Positions 31,385-41,062 of a stretch of 64,000 nucleotides of DNA are shown piece by piece. A model generated the notes under the pieces. That model did no database searches. It worked only from the letters and a program-made list of their open reading frames with translations, and was not told where the DNA came from. The stretch is from positions 248,001 to 312,000 of the forward strand of contig NZ_CP130613.1 of NCBI RefSeq assembly GCF_030623445.1, written 5' to 3'. Positions within the stretch are counted from its first letter, which is position 1. Every line of letters starts with the position of its first letter. The stretch is from Pseudogemmatithrix spongiicola (GTDB lineage Bacteria; Gemmatimonadota; Gemmatimonadetes; Gemmatimonadales; Gemmatimonadaceae). The position numbers and the translations under genes are program-made.

Positions 31385-34300
31385 ATGTCGCTCTCCGCAT
31401 TCGCCGTCCGTCGTCCGGTGACGACGGTGGCCGCGACCTTGGCCATCGTCCTCCTCGGCAGCGTCTCGCTGACGCGCCTGCCAGTCACGCTGCTGCCCGA
31501 CGTCACGCTGCCGGTGCTCACGGTGCGCACCACGTACACGGGCGCAGCGGCCGAGGAAGTCTCGCGCTTCGTGGCCGAGCCGATCGAAGCGGCGGTGGCT
31601 GCCACACCGGGCTTGGTGGAGCTGCGCTCAGTGAGTCGCAACGGCGAGGCCGTGACGACGATGCGCTTTCAGTGGGGCACGGACATGCCCACGACGATCC
31701 TCACGGTGCGCGAGCGGCTCGACCAGGCCCGGTCGCGGTTGCCGGAGGGCGCCGCGCGGCCGACGCTGCTCACCAGCGATCCGGGTGAACGTCCCATCGC
31801 GGTGATCGGCCTGACGGGCCTCAACGACCTGCGCCTGCTCGGCCGCACGGCCAATGACGTGCACGCGCGGCGCCTCGAGCAGATCGGCGGCGTGGCCAGC
31901 GTGGCTGTGGTCGGCGCGCCGGAGGACGAGATCCGCATCGAGGTCGACCCGGAGAAGATGCGCGCGCTGGGCATCTCGACGAACGACGTCGCGACGGCGG
32001 TGCAGAGCGCAAACGCCAACGGCGCGGGCGGCACGATCCGCCGCGGGCAGTTCCGGTTCTCGGTGCGCGCCCTCACGGAGTTCCGCCAGCTCGCCGAGAT
32101 CGCCGAGACGCCGGTGGGGCCGGCGAGCGCGAACCTGCGCCTGCGCGACATCGCGACGGTGACGAGCACGCTGGCCGAGCCACGCACGCTGACGCGGCTG
32201 GATGGCGGTGCGGCGGTGGGCCTCGTGGTCTACAAGGACGCTGGTTCGAATACGGTGAAGGTCACCGACGACATGCGCGGCGTGATCGAGCAGCTGCAGA
32301 CGGAGTTCCCCGACATCCGCATGCACGTCGTGGCCGCGCAGGCCGATTTCGTGGTCGACGCGCTCTCGAACCTCGGCCAGGAGATCGTCATCGGCGGCGT
32401 GCTCTCGCTGCTCATGATCCTCGTGTTCCTGCGGCACTGGAAGTCGAGCATCGCAATCGCCGTCGTGCTGCCGCTCTCGGTGATGATGGCGTTGGTGTTC
32501 CTGCAGCTCTTCGACGTGACGGTGAACGTGCTGTCGCTGGGCGGACTCGCGCTGGGCGTGGGCCTGCTGGTGGACAACGCGATCGTCGTGGCGGACGCGA
32601 CGAGCCGGAAGATGGCGGAGACGGACCTGCCGCTTGACGAAGCGGCCATCGCCGCGACGGACGAGGTGTCGGGTCCGCTGTTCGCCGGTACGTTGACGAC
32701 GCTGCTGGTCTTCGGGCCGATCATCTTCGTGAAGGGCTTGGCGGCGGCGCTGTTCCGCGACCTCTCGTTGGCGGTGGTGCTCTCGGTCGGCGGGTCGCTG
32801 ATCCTCGCGCTCACGCTCATGCCCGTGATGATCGTCGGGCGCCGGCGATTCGCGGCACGCGCGCGCGTGCGGGCCGATCGCGTGCCGGGGCCGATGGAGG
32901 CGAAACTGATGGCCTTCGGCGAGCGCTGTGCGGACGTCTATGAACACGGCATGGAGTGGTCGCTGCGGAATCCGCTGGCGATGCTCGGCCTTGGCCTCGC
33001 GATCGTCGGTGTGATGGTCGTCTCGTTCTGGAAGCTGCCCAAGGAGATCCTGCCGCAGGTCGACGAAGGCATCGTCGTCGCGGCGCTGCAGCTGCCGGAG
33101 GGCACGGCCATCGACGAGACGACGCGCCAAGCGGCGCGCATCGAGGCGGCCGCGAAGCGGCTGGGATCGAGCGGCGTGTACTCGCGCGTTGGCATCGCGA
33201 CGGACGAAGAGGTGCTCTCGGGCGCCGAGCCCGGCACGTCGGCGACGGCGCAGCTGTTGGTGCCGATCCCCGACGGCGCCGACGCCGCGCAGTTCGCGCA
33301 GCAACTGCGTGACGCCGTGCCGGACCTCGCGCAGGGCGGCCTGCTCGCGTTGGACCTCGCGGGCCAGAGCGAATTCGGGTCGCTGATTGGCCGTGAGGGG
33401 CGCTTGGTGCGCGTGGAAGTGAGCGCACGCACCTTGGCCGAGTCCCAAGCGTGGGCGGATTCGGTGCGGCGGCGCCTGGCCGCGTTGCCGACGCTCAGCG
33501 ACGTGCGGGATGCGTACAGCACGACGCAGCCGCAGATCGAGGTGCAGTTGGAGCGACAGCGTTTGGCCGAGCGCGGCATTGCGGTGCAGACGGTGCAGCG
33601 GGCGCTGCAAGGCGGATTGGGTGGCGTGGATGCGAGCGAGCTGCGCGAGACGGACCGTCGCACGCCGATCCGCGTGCGCTTCGCGGGGAACGCCAACGAG
33701 GACCTGCAGGTGGCGCTCGCGACGCCGGTGAACGGCATTCCGCTCAGCCAGCTGGTGACGTGGCGCGAAGTGCGCGCGCCGATCGAGGTGGTGCGCGTGA
33801 ACCAGCGGCCGGTGAGCATCGTCGAGGGCCTCATCGAGGCAGGGGGCACCGCGAAGGCCAGCGAGGACGTGCAGGCCCAGCTCGCGCAGCTCACGCCGCC
33901 GGCAGGGCTCACGTGGGCCGTCACAGGTGCGGACGTGGAACAGCGCCGCACCACCGAGCAGCTCGCGTTGGTGGCGATCCTCTCGGTGGCGCTGGTGTTC
34001 CTCGTGCTCGCCGGCGAGTTCGCGTCGTTCACGATTCCGCTGGTCGTGATGATCACCGTGCCGCTGGCGGCCGCGGGCGGCTTCGTGCTGCTCTGGATGA
34101 CGGGCCAGAGCATCAATGCCGTGTCCCTGATCGGCATCGTGGTGATGATCGGCATGGCCGACAACGAAGCCGTCGTGAAGCTCGATGCGATCCGACGCTT
34201 CCGCGAAGAGGGACATTCGATCCACGACGCCGTGCTGCTCGGCGGGCGCCAGCGCCTGCGCGCCATCACGATGACCTCGCTCACGACCATCTTCGGCGTG

Positions 34301-34501
34301 CTGCCGCTGGTGTTCGGCTGGGGCTCGGGCGGTGCGCTGTACCAGCCGCTGGCGTCGGCGGTGATCGGCGGCGCGATCAGCGCGCAGGTCGTGACGTTCT
34401 TCCTGCTGCCGGTGGCGTACGCGCAGCTTGAGGGCTGGCAGGAGCGGCGGGCGCAGCGCGCGGCGGTGGACGCGCTGGTGGTTGAGGGCACGCAGGCGTG
34501 A
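31385..34501 (+). CDS. RND efflux permease, subunit 1
   Basis: 1038 residues, AcrB/HAE-type topology: TM1 (VTTVAATLAIVLLGSVSLTRL), periplasmic porter domain, TM2-6, second porter domain, TM8-12. TM4 reads GLALGVGLLVDNAIVVADA, keeping the first aspartate of the AcrB proton-relay pair (Asp397) with Asn at the second. TM10 reads GIVVMIGMADNEAVVKLDA. It is a proton-driven drug or lipid exporter and overlaps the second permease gene by four bases. Confidence 0.93.
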   Translation: MSLSAFAVRRPVTTVAATLAIVLLGSVSLTRLPVTLLPDVTLPVLTVRTTYTGAAAEEVSRFVAEPIEAAVAATPGLVELRSVSRNGEAVTTMRFQWGTDMPTTILTVRERLDQARSRLPEGAARPTLLTSDPGERPIAVIGLTGLNDLRLLGRTANDVHARRLEQIGGVASVAVVGAPEDEIRIEVDPEKMRALGISTNDVATAVQSANANGAGGTIRRGQFRFSVRALTEFRQLAEIAETPVGPASANLRLRDIATVTSTLAEPRTLTRLDGGAAVGLVVYKDAGSNTVKVTDDMRGVIEQLQTEFPDIRMHVVAAQADFVVDALSNLGQEIVIGGVLSLLMILVFLRHWKSSIAIAVVLPLSVMMALVFLQLFDVTVNVLSLGGLALGVGLLVDNAIVVADATSRKMAETDLPLDEAAIAATDEVSGPLFAGTLTTLLVFGPIIFVKGLAAALFRDLSLAVVLSVGGSLILALTLMPVMIVGRRRFAARARVRADRVPGPMEAKLMAFGERCADVYEHGMEWSLRNPLAMLGLGLAIVGVMVVSFWKLPKEILPQVDEGIVVAALQLPEGTAIDETTRQAARIEAAAKRLGSSGVYSRVGIATDEEVLSGAEPGTSATAQLLVPIPDGADAAQFAQQLRDAVPDLAQGGLLALDLAGQSEFGSLIGREGRLVRVEVSARTLAESQAWADSVRRRLAALPTLSDVRDAYSTTQPQIEVQLERQRLAERGIAVQTVQRALQGGLGGVDASELRETDRRTPIRVRFAGNANEDLQVALATPVNGIPLSQLVTWREVRAPIEVVRVNQRPVSIVEGLIEAGGTAKASEDVQAQLAQLTPPAGLTWAVTGADVEQRRTTEQLALVAILSVALVFLVLAGEFASFTIPLVVMITVPLAAAGGFVLLWMTGQSINAVSLIGIVVMIGMADNEAVVKLDAIRRFREEGHSIHDAVLLGGRQRLRAITMTSLTTIFGVLPLVFGWGSGGALYQPLASAVIGGAISAQVVTFFLLPVAYAQLEGWQERRAQRAAVDALVVEGTQA

Positions 34502-37500
34502 TTCGCGCTGCGGTAACGCGTCCGGCCGTGGTGTGGGCGGCCTCCGTGGCCATCTGCCTCGGTGGCGCCGTCTCGTTCACGCGATTGGCGCTGGCCACGC
34601 GCACGACGGTGGAGCTGCCGCGGCTGCAGATCTCGTCCTCGTGGCAGGGCGCGTCCGCGGAACTGGTGGAGATGTACATCTCGTCGCCGGTGGAAGCGGC
34701 GGCGCAGGGCGTGCGCGGCGTACGCCGGACCAACAGCGAGTCGCGCGACGGCACGTCGCGCATCACGGTGGAGCTGGACCCGAAGGCGAACGTGCAGATG
34801 ACGCGCCTCGCGATCCTCGAGCGGCTGGAGCTGCTGCGTGGGGACTTCCCGCTCGGCGCGACGCAGCCCTACGTGGGCAACCTCGTGCCCGAGGCGCTGC
34901 AGGAGCCGCCCCTGCTGCGCGTACTCCTGAACGGACCGTACACGCCGGGCGCGCTGCAGCGCATCGCCGACGAAGTGCTGAATCCGCGCTTGAGCGCGGT
35001 GAACGGCGTCAGCGCCGTCAGCGTGCAGGGCGGCACGGAGTTCGGTGCGAGCGTGAGCTACGATCCACTCCTCCTGCGTCAGGTCGGCATCGACCCGCAG
35101 GCGCTTTCGACGGCGGTGCGCGAGAGCCGCGTGGTCGCGGCGCTCGGCACCGAACGGCTCGGCGCGAGTCGACGCGAGGTGGTGCTGCGCGACCAGCCGG
35201 ATGCACTCGAGGAACTGAACGACTTGCCGATCCGCGGCCGCGGCGGCCGCGTGTTCCGTCTCGGTGACCTCGCCGAGGTGCGGCCGGAGGAAGACACGCA
35301 GGGTCGGTTCTTCCGCGTGAACGGCAACACGGCGTTGGCGTTGACGGTGACGCGCGAGGCGGGTGCGGACGCCATCAAGACGGCGAAGGCCGTGCGCGCC
35401 GCGATGCGCGAGGTGACGGCCGAGCTGCCGCCGGGCATCACGTGGAAGGTCACGGCCGACGAGTCCGTGGAGTTGGAGCGCCAACTGAATGACCTGATGC
35501 TGCGCGGCGCGATCGCCTTCGCGGCCGTGGCGTTGGTGTTGGCGATCGCCCTGCGCAACTGGCGCGCGGTGGCGCTGGTGATGGGTTCGGCGGCGGTGGC
35601 GATCGCCGGTACGGCACTGGGCCTGTTCCTGCTGGAGATCCCGGCGAACATGCTCACCCTCGCCGGGCTCGGTATGGGCATCGGCGTGTTGGTGCAGAAC
35701 GGGCTCGTGGTGGTGGAGCGCCTACGCAGCGCCCCCGACACGCCGGAGGGCCGCGCGCAGGTGGCAGCGCGCATGGTGCCAGCCGTGGTCGGCACGACGC
35801 TCACGACGGCCGTGGTGCTGTTCCCCTTCCTGTATCTCCAGGGCAATGCGCGCGCCGCATTCTTCCCGTTCGCCGCGGCGTTCACGCTGGGGCTGTTCTG
35901 GTCGGTGCTCTCGGCGCTGGTCATGGTGCCGGCGTTGGCGGCGGGTCACGGGCTGAAGGAGACGCACTGGCCGCGCGCGCAGCGCATCTACGGCTGGATG
36001 CTCAAGAAGACGCTGCGCTGGCGCTACGTGACGATCGTCCTTTCGCTGGCGACGGTGAGCGGCTTGGGCTGGGTGTTCGTGAAGAAGATCCCGCGGTTCT
36101 CGTTCAGCGGATTCGGCGTGCAGCGCAATAGCGTCTCCGTGAGCATCAGCTTCCCACGCGGGTCGGATCCGGCGTCGCTGGATGCCGCGATGCGCGAGAT
36201 GGAAGCGGTGGTCGTGGGGCGCCCTGGCATCGAGGAAGTGATCGCGCAGAACTCCGGCCAGTTCGGCGCGGGCATGCGGGTGAGCTTCACGCCCGATGCC
36301 GAGGCGACGGCGATCCCGCTGGAGGTCCAGGAGGCGTTGACCGCGCGCGCGGTGTACGTGGGCGGCGCGAGCATCTTCGTGGCGGGGCAGGGACCGGCGT
36401 TCAGCTCGGGGGGCGGGGGCGGCTCGAGTGCGAACTTCCGCATCCGCGTGCTGGGCTACTCGTACGCGGCAGTGGCCGAGCTCGCGGAAGACATCCGCTC
36501 GCGGCTCGAGCGCATCACGCGCGTGCGGAACGCCGTCGTGACGAGCGGCAGCTTCTTCGGCAGCGACCGGGCGTTCGCGGTGACGCTGGATCCCGATCGC
36601 GATGCATTGGCACGCTACGGCGTGACGGCGGCGACGTTTACGGGTGCGGTCGCGCGAGAGGTGCGCGGCCCGGTGGGCGGGCAGCGCCTGGAGATCGGCG
36701 GTGAGGAGATCCCAGTCAGTGTGAAGACGCAGGGCGCGCGCGAGCGTTCACTGGACCAGCTCCGCGATGCGCTGGTGCCGACGGCGACGGGCACGCCGGC
36801 GCGCATCGCCGACCTCTCGGACGTCGACGAGCGCGAGCAGCTGGCCACGGTGACGCGCGAGGACCAGCGCTACCTGCGCGTGGTCGCCTACGAGTTCCGC
36901 GGGCCGAATCGCCTTGCGCAGCGCACGCACGACGCGTTCATGAAGAGCATCAGCGTGCCGCCGGGCTTCACGGTGGAGGACCAGCAGTTCTTCCAGAACA
37001 ACCAGGACACGAGCCAGAAGGGCCTGTGGCTGGTGTTCGCCATCGGCGTGACGCTGGTGATCCTGGCGGTGGCGATGGTCTTCGACTCGGCGTGGGGCGC
37101 GGCGATGGTGTTCCTCTCGCTGCCGATCGCGTTGGGCGGCGTCGTGGCGGCGTTCTGGGCCGCCGATGCGGCGTTCACGCGTGAGGCCGCGGTGGGGGTG
37201 ATCCTCGTCGTCGGTCTGGCGGTGAACCAGAGTATTCTCTTGGTGGACGCCGCGCTCGAGCGGCGCGGGAAGAGCGGTGGCAGGCTGCGCGCGGCGCAGG
37301 TGTATCAGGCGGCGCTGGACCGTTCGGGGATGATCGTCATGGTCACGCTCACGACCATCGCGTCGCTAGTCCCGCTCGCGGTCGGCACGAGCGCCACGAC
37401 GCTGTTCGGGGCCATCGCGCTCGCGACCGCAGGCGGCACGGTGGCGGGCACGCTCGGCGCGATGCTCATCCTGCCGGCGTTGCTGGCGAGGCTCCGGCGG

Positions 37501-37509
37501 CGCGCCTAG
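34498..37509 (+). CDS. RND efflux permease, subunit 2 (TM4 aspartates missing)
   Basis: 1003 residues from a GTG overlapping the previous stop. Same RND fold, but TM4 reads GLGMGIGVLVQNGLVVVER, so both positions of the proton-relay aspartates are Gln400 and Asn401. TM10 reads VILVVGLAVNQSILLVDAAL. It probably forms a heteromeric pump with subunit 1, comparable to the MdtB/MdtC arrangement. A Gly/Ser loop (FSSGGGGGSSAN) lies in the second porter region. Substrate unknown. Confidence 0.9.
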   Translation: MIRAAVTRPAVVWAASVAICLGGAVSFTRLALATRTTVELPRLQISSSWQGASAELVEMYISSPVEAAAQGVRGVRRTNSESRDGTSRITVELDPKANVQMTRLAILERLELLRGDFPLGATQPYVGNLVPEALQEPPLLRVLLNGPYTPGALQRIADEVLNPRLSAVNGVSAVSVQGGTEFGASVSYDPLLLRQVGIDPQALSTAVRESRVVAALGTERLGASRREVVLRDQPDALEELNDLPIRGRGGRVFRLGDLAEVRPEEDTQGRFFRVNGNTALALTVTREAGADAIKTAKAVRAAMREVTAELPPGITWKVTADESVELERQLNDLMLRGAIAFAAVALVLAIALRNWRAVALVMGSAAVAIAGTALGLFLLEIPANMLTLAGLGMGIGVLVQNGLVVVERLRSAPDTPEGRAQVAARMVPAVVGTTLTTAVVLFPFLYLQGNARAAFFPFAAAFTLGLFWSVLSALVMVPALAAGHGLKETHWPRAQRIYGWMLKKTLRWRYVTIVLSLATVSGLGWVFVKKIPRFSFSGFGVQRNSVSVSISFPRGSDPASLDAAMREMEAVVVGRPGIEEVIAQNSGQFGAGMRVSFTPDAEATAIPLEVQEALTARAVYVGGASIFVAGQGPAFSSGGGGGSSANFRIRVLGYSYAAVAELAEDIRSRLERITRVRNAVVTSGSFFGSDRAFAVTLDPDRDALARYGVTAATFTGAVAREVRGPVGGQRLEIGGEEIPVSVKTQGARERSLDQLRDALVPTATGTPARIADLSDVDEREQLATVTREDQRYLRVVAYEFRGPNRLAQRTHDAFMKSISVPPGFTVEDQQFFQNNQDTSQKGLWLVFAIGVTLVILAVAMVFDSAWGAAMVFLSLPIALGGVVAAFWAADAAFTREAAVGVILVVGLAVNQSILLVDAALERRGKSGGRLRAAQVYQAALDRSGMIVMVTLTTIASLVPLAVGTSATTLFGAIALATAGGTVAGTLGAMLILPALLARLRRRA

Positions 37510-37542
37510 CGTTCGGGGTCCTCCACCCCGACACCTGCGCGC

Positions 37543-37899
37543 ATGTCCGCCATCTCCCGCACCGTCCTGCTGCTGCTCGCCTCCAACGCGTTCATGACCT
37601 TCGCGTGGTACGGGCACCTCAAGCACCATCAGCACCGCGCGTGGTACATCGCCGCGCTGCTCAGCTGGGGTATCGCGCTGTTCGAGTACCTGCTCCAGGT
37701 GCCCGCGAACCGAATCGGCTTCACGGTGCTGTCCCTGGGCCAGCTCAAGATGCTGCAGGAGGTCATCACGCTGGCGGTGTTCATCCCGTTCGCGGTGGTG
37801 TACATGAAGCAGCCGCTGAAGCTGGACTTCCTGTGGGCGTCGCTGTGCCTGCTGGGCGCGGTGTACTTTGTATTTCGTGGCAATCTCACCCCGGCCTGA
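37543..37899 (+). CDS. DMT-superfamily small membrane protein (DUF486-like)
   Basis: 118 residues with four hydrophobic helices (TVLLLLASNAFMTFAWYGHL, WYIAALLSWGIALFEYLLQV, LQEVITLAVFIPFAVVYM, FLWASLCLLGAVYFVF). Motifs TFAWYGHL and FEYLLQVPANRIG are typical of the DUF486 group of the drug/metabolite transporter superfamily. Transported substrate unknown. Confidence 0.88.
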   Translation: MSAISRTVLLLLASNAFMTFAWYGHLKHHQHRAWYIAALLSWGIALFEYLLQVPANRIGFTVLSLGQLKMLQEVITLAVFIPFAVVYMKQPLKLDFLWASLCLLGAVYFVFRGNLTPA

Positions 37900-37906
37900 G
37901 CCTTCC

Positions 37907-38509
37907 ATGCGCCTGATCCTCCGTTCGCTGCTCGCCCTGGCGTTCCCCGCGGCACTCGTCGCGCAGCAGCATGATTCCACGCACCACCGTCCGGGCGAAG
38001 CGCACGAGGAGCCGACCATCGTGATCGTCGTGCGCCACGCCGAGCGCGGCACGGAGCCGGCGGATGATCCGCGGCTCACGCCCGCGGGCGAGGCGCGGGC
38101 CCTCGCGCTGGTCGAGGCGCTGCGTGGAGCCAAGGTGGATGTGGTGCTGCACACGCCGCGCGTGCGGACGCGCGACACGGCGCTGCCTGTGGCGCGCCAT
38201 TTCGGCATCACGCCGGAAGTGGTGCCGCTGACGCCGGGCGCATCGCACGTCGAGGCCATGGCGGCCGCCGTCCGCAAGCACCACGGCAAGACGGTCGTCG
38301 TAGTCGGGCACTCCAACACGATCATGCAGTACATCGCCGCGCTGGGGGGCCCCCGCCGCGGCGACCTCTGCGACCACCAGTACAACGGGTTGTACACGCT
38401 GGTGCTGATCCACGGCGAGGCGCACCTCGTGGAGGGCCAGTACGGCGGTCCGAATCCGCCTCCGGCGCCGGGCTGCAACACGATGACGGCCCCCTCGATG
38501 CGGCCGTGA
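37907..38509 (+). CDS. Secreted histidine phosphatase family protein
   Basis: 200 residues. Signal MRLILRSLLALAFPAALVAQ. The catalytic RHAER motif (IVIVVRHAERGTEPADDPRL) marks the phosphoglycerate-mutase-like superfamily. A second His lies in VVVGHSNTIMQY. A periplasmic phosphatase or phosphohistidine hydrolase is likely. It starts 7 bases after the DMT-type gene. Confidence 0.85.
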   Translation: MRLILRSLLALAFPAALVAQQHDSTHHRPGEAHEEPTIVIVVRHAERGTEPADDPRLTPAGEARALALVEALRGAKVDVVLHTPRVRTRDTALPVARHFGITPEVVPLTPGASHVEAMAAAVRKHHGKTVVVVGHSNTIMQYIAALGGPRRGDLCDHQYNGLYTLVLIHGEAHLVEGQYGGPNPPPAPGCNTMTAPSMRP

Positions 38510-38630
38510 CCCGACTCGGCGGCGAATCGTCGGCGTTTTCCCTGTGAAAAACGCACATCAATAGCGTTGCGGAAGTGTCGGTGGGGGCGCAGATTACGCT
38601 CGTTCGCGCCCCTCTGGAGACCCTCCCTCG

Positions 38631-40082
38631 ATGGTTCCGCCTTTGTCCCGTGTTCTGCTTTCCGCGGCCGCCCTCGCCCTATGGGCGATGCCGGCCGCGG
38701 CCCAGCGTCCCGCCCTGACGGGGGAGAAGGCCCAAGTCGCCGAGGCGGTCAAGGCCGATTTGACGCGGCTTTCCGAGCTCCAAACGGCGCATCACAACCG
38801 TACCCGCGTGTACGCCGCGGACGCCCGCGACCTCGGCTTCTCGCCGACCTCCGGCGCCACGATCAACATCGCCTACGCCTCGATGAACGCGTGGGCCGCG
38901 AATGCCAGCCACCCGGTGCTCTCGCCGGTGTCGTGCTTCATCATCATCTCGTCAGCGGAGCCGACGGGCCCGGCCGCGCAGCCTTTCTGCCAAGAAGGAC
39001 GTCCCGGCAGCGGCACGGTTGCCGGCGCGCAGCCGCAGACCGGTGCACAGCAGCCCGCGCAACCGCAGACCCAGCCTCGCGCGGGTGCGCAGACCGGAGC
39101 ACAGACCGGCGCGCAGCAGCAGCCGGCCCCGCAACAGCCGGCGCCGCAGCAAACGCAGCCGCGCCAGCAGGCGGGTGCCCAGCAGACGCCCACCACCCAG
39201 CAGCCGACCGTCACGCCGCCCACGGTGACGACCACTCCGAGCCAGCCGGCGCGCGAGGTCGAGCAGCCGCGGCAGCAGCAGGCGCCAAGCACGCCGGTGC
39301 AGCGCCCCGAAACGGGCATGACACCGTCGCGCCCTGCGCAGCCGCTGCCCGCCGCGACGCCGAGCACGCAGACGGCGCAGGGACAGGGTCGCGCCACGCC
39401 GCAGCAGCCGACGGGCCCGCTCAGCACAGTGCCGGCCTCGGCGCTCGCCGGCACGCGCGACATCGACGTGGCGGGCATGACGGTGCCGACGCAGACGGAG
39501 AACGTCTCGCCCCAGCAGTTCTCGCAGAAGCTCAACGACTTCGCGCAGGGCGCGACGACGATGTATGCCGAGCTGCAGGCGCGCAACGAGAGCATCGTGC
39601 GCGACCCCTACGAGAGCACGGCCGAGTTCGAGGCCCGGCGCGCCGCGGCCTTCGAGGCCACGCAGCGCCGCGAGCGCGAGTTCTTCCAGCAGAACAGCAA
39701 GACCTACAACGTCGCGATGCCGGTGCGCGAAGTCCGCTACGATCCGGACCGCGAGATCTTCGAGTTCACCGTCGACGGCCTCGGCCTGCCGATCACGCGC
39801 TCGAGCAGCAGCGAGCCCGGCACGCTGACCCTCACCTGCTTCTCGCGCCCGGTGTTCTGGTGCAGCACGGAAGCGGGCATGGTCTACGAGGCCGGCGACA
39901 TGTGGCGCATCCCGCGCGGCACGGCGCGGCAGTACGACATCCTGCGCACGCCGCTGACGCTGGTCGCCCGCTTCGCCGTCGGCCGCCGCAACGACGCTCC
40001 GGTGCTGTCCATCTCGCTGCTCTCGATGGACCTGCAGGCGCGCGGGCAGTCGGTGTCGCGGTGGGACGGCGCGGGCCGCTGA
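38631..40082 (+). CDS. Secreted protein with Gln/Pro-rich linker
   Basis: 483 residues. Signal MVPPLSRVLLSAAALALWAM, cleavage after AAAQ. The N-terminal domain of about 100 residues (DLTRLSELQTAHHNRTRVYA, then DARDLGFSPTSGATINI) resembles pilin-like globular segments. A Gln/Pro/Thr-rich low-complexity tract of about 160 residues follows. The C-terminal domain (about 290-483) holds two Cys (LTCFSRPVFWCST) that may form a disulfide. Function unknown; a surface or filament-associated protein is plausible. Confidence 0.7.
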   Translation: MVPPLSRVLLSAAALALWAMPAAAQRPALTGEKAQVAEAVKADLTRLSELQTAHHNRTRVYAADARDLGFSPTSGATINIAYASMNAWAANASHPVLSPVSCFIIISSAEPTGPAAQPFCQEGRPGSGTVAGAQPQTGAQQPAQPQTQPRAGAQTGAQTGAQQQPAPQQPAPQQTQPRQQAGAQQTPTTQQPTVTPPTVTTTPSQPAREVEQPRQQQAPSTPVQRPETGMTPSRPAQPLPAATPSTQTAQGQGRATPQQPTGPLSTVPASALAGTRDIDVAGMTVPTQTENVSPQQFSQKLNDFAQGATTMYAELQARNESIVRDPYESTAEFEARRAAAFEATQRREREFFQQNSKTYNVAMPVREVRYDPDREIFEFTVDGLGLPITRSSSSEPGTLTLTCFSRPVFWCSTEAGMVYEAGDMWRIPRGTARQYDILRTPLTLVARFAVGRRNDAPVLSISLLSMDLQARGQSVSRWDGAGR

Positions 40083-41062
40083 CGCCCTTCGTCAGTCTCG
40101 CGGACTTCCGCGCCGCCGCGGACCTGCTGCGGCCGGTTGCGGTCCGTACGCCGCTACTCCCCGATGATGCCCTGAGCGAAAAGCTCGGCACGCCCATCCT
40201 CGTGAAGCCCGAGGTGCTGCAGCGGGGCGGTGCCTTCAAGTTCCGCGGCGCGTACACGTACGTCGCGCGGCTGACGCCCGCACAGCGGGCCAAGGGCATC
40301 ATCACCGGGAGCTCGGGCAACCACGGCCAGGGCGTCGCGCTGGCCGCGAAGCTCTTCGGCATCAAGGCGACGATTGTCATGCCGACGACGGTGCCGCGCG
40401 CCAAGCGCGACGGCGCCGAGCGCCTCGGGGCGCGCTGCATCTACCATGGCGTGACGACGGCCGAGCGCATCGCGCTGGCGAACGAGATCCAGCAGAAGGA
40501 AGATCTCGTGTTCATCCCGCCGTTCGACGACGACACGATCATCACCGGGCAGGGCACCTGCGGCCTCGAGATCGCCGAGGACCTGCCGGATGTGGGCACG
40601 GTGCTGGTGCCGATCGGCGGCGGTGGCCTGAGCGCCGGTGTGGCGCGGGCGGTGAAGCTCTTGGTGCCCACCGCGCGGGTGATCGGCGTGGAGCCCGAGG
40701 GCTCCCCGAAGTTCACCAAGGCGCGCGCCGCCGGCGAGCCAGTGACGATTCCGGCGAATCCCACGGGTCTCGCCGATGGCCTGCTCGCGGTGCGCATCGG
40801 TTCGCGTAACTTCGAGTATCTCGAGGCGCATCTCGACGAGGTGGTGACGGTGCCCGACGGCCGCCTGCCCTGTGCGATGCAGTACGCCTTGGAACGGCTG
40901 AAGCTGGTGTGCGAGCCGAGTGGTGCAATCACGCTCGCGGCGCTGCTCGACGGCACGCTGCGACCGCAGGGAAAGACCGTCGCCGTGCTCAGCGGCGGGA
41001 ACATCGAATACGACGGCCTGCGTGCCCTGCTGGGTGACGCGATGCCGGGAGGAACGACCTGA
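40061..41062 (+). CDS. Threonine/serine ammonia-lyase (PLP, threonine dehydratase type)
   Basis: About 333 residues of a fold-type II PLP enzyme that deaminates threonine to 2-oxobutyrate (or acts on serine). The PLP-lysine is in GGAFKFRGAYTY, the phosphate loop is ITGSSGNHGQGVALAA, and the glycine loop is VPIGGGGLSAGVARA. The regulatory ACT domain of biosynthetic IlvA is absent, so it is the short catabolic/racemase-like form. No ATG is available: GTG at 40061 is proposed (overlapping the previous gene by 22 bases), CTG at 40079 is the alternative. Confidence 0.88.
   Translation: MGRRGPLTPFVSLADFRAAADLLRPVAVRTPLLPDDALSEKLGTPILVKPEVLQRGGAFKFRGAYTYVARLTPAQRAKGIITGSSGNHGQGVALAAKLFGIKATIVMPTTVPRAKRDGAERLGARCIYHGVTTAERIALANEIQQKEDLVFIPPFDDDTIITGQGTCGLEIAEDLPDVGTVLVPIGGGGLSAGVARAVKLLVPTARVIGVEPEGSPKFTKARAAGEPVTIPANPTGLADGLLAVRIGSRNFEYLEAHLDEVVTVPDGRLPCAMQYALERLKLVCEPSGAITLAALLDGTLRPQGKTVAVLSGGNIEYDGLRALLGDAMPGGTT

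Noticed and set aside
31628-35484. Very long minus-strand open frames (about 850 codons each) opposite the RND genes
   Set aside because: Arg/His-rich translations with no domain, fully antisense to well-recognised RND permeases; typical GC-rich shadow frames.
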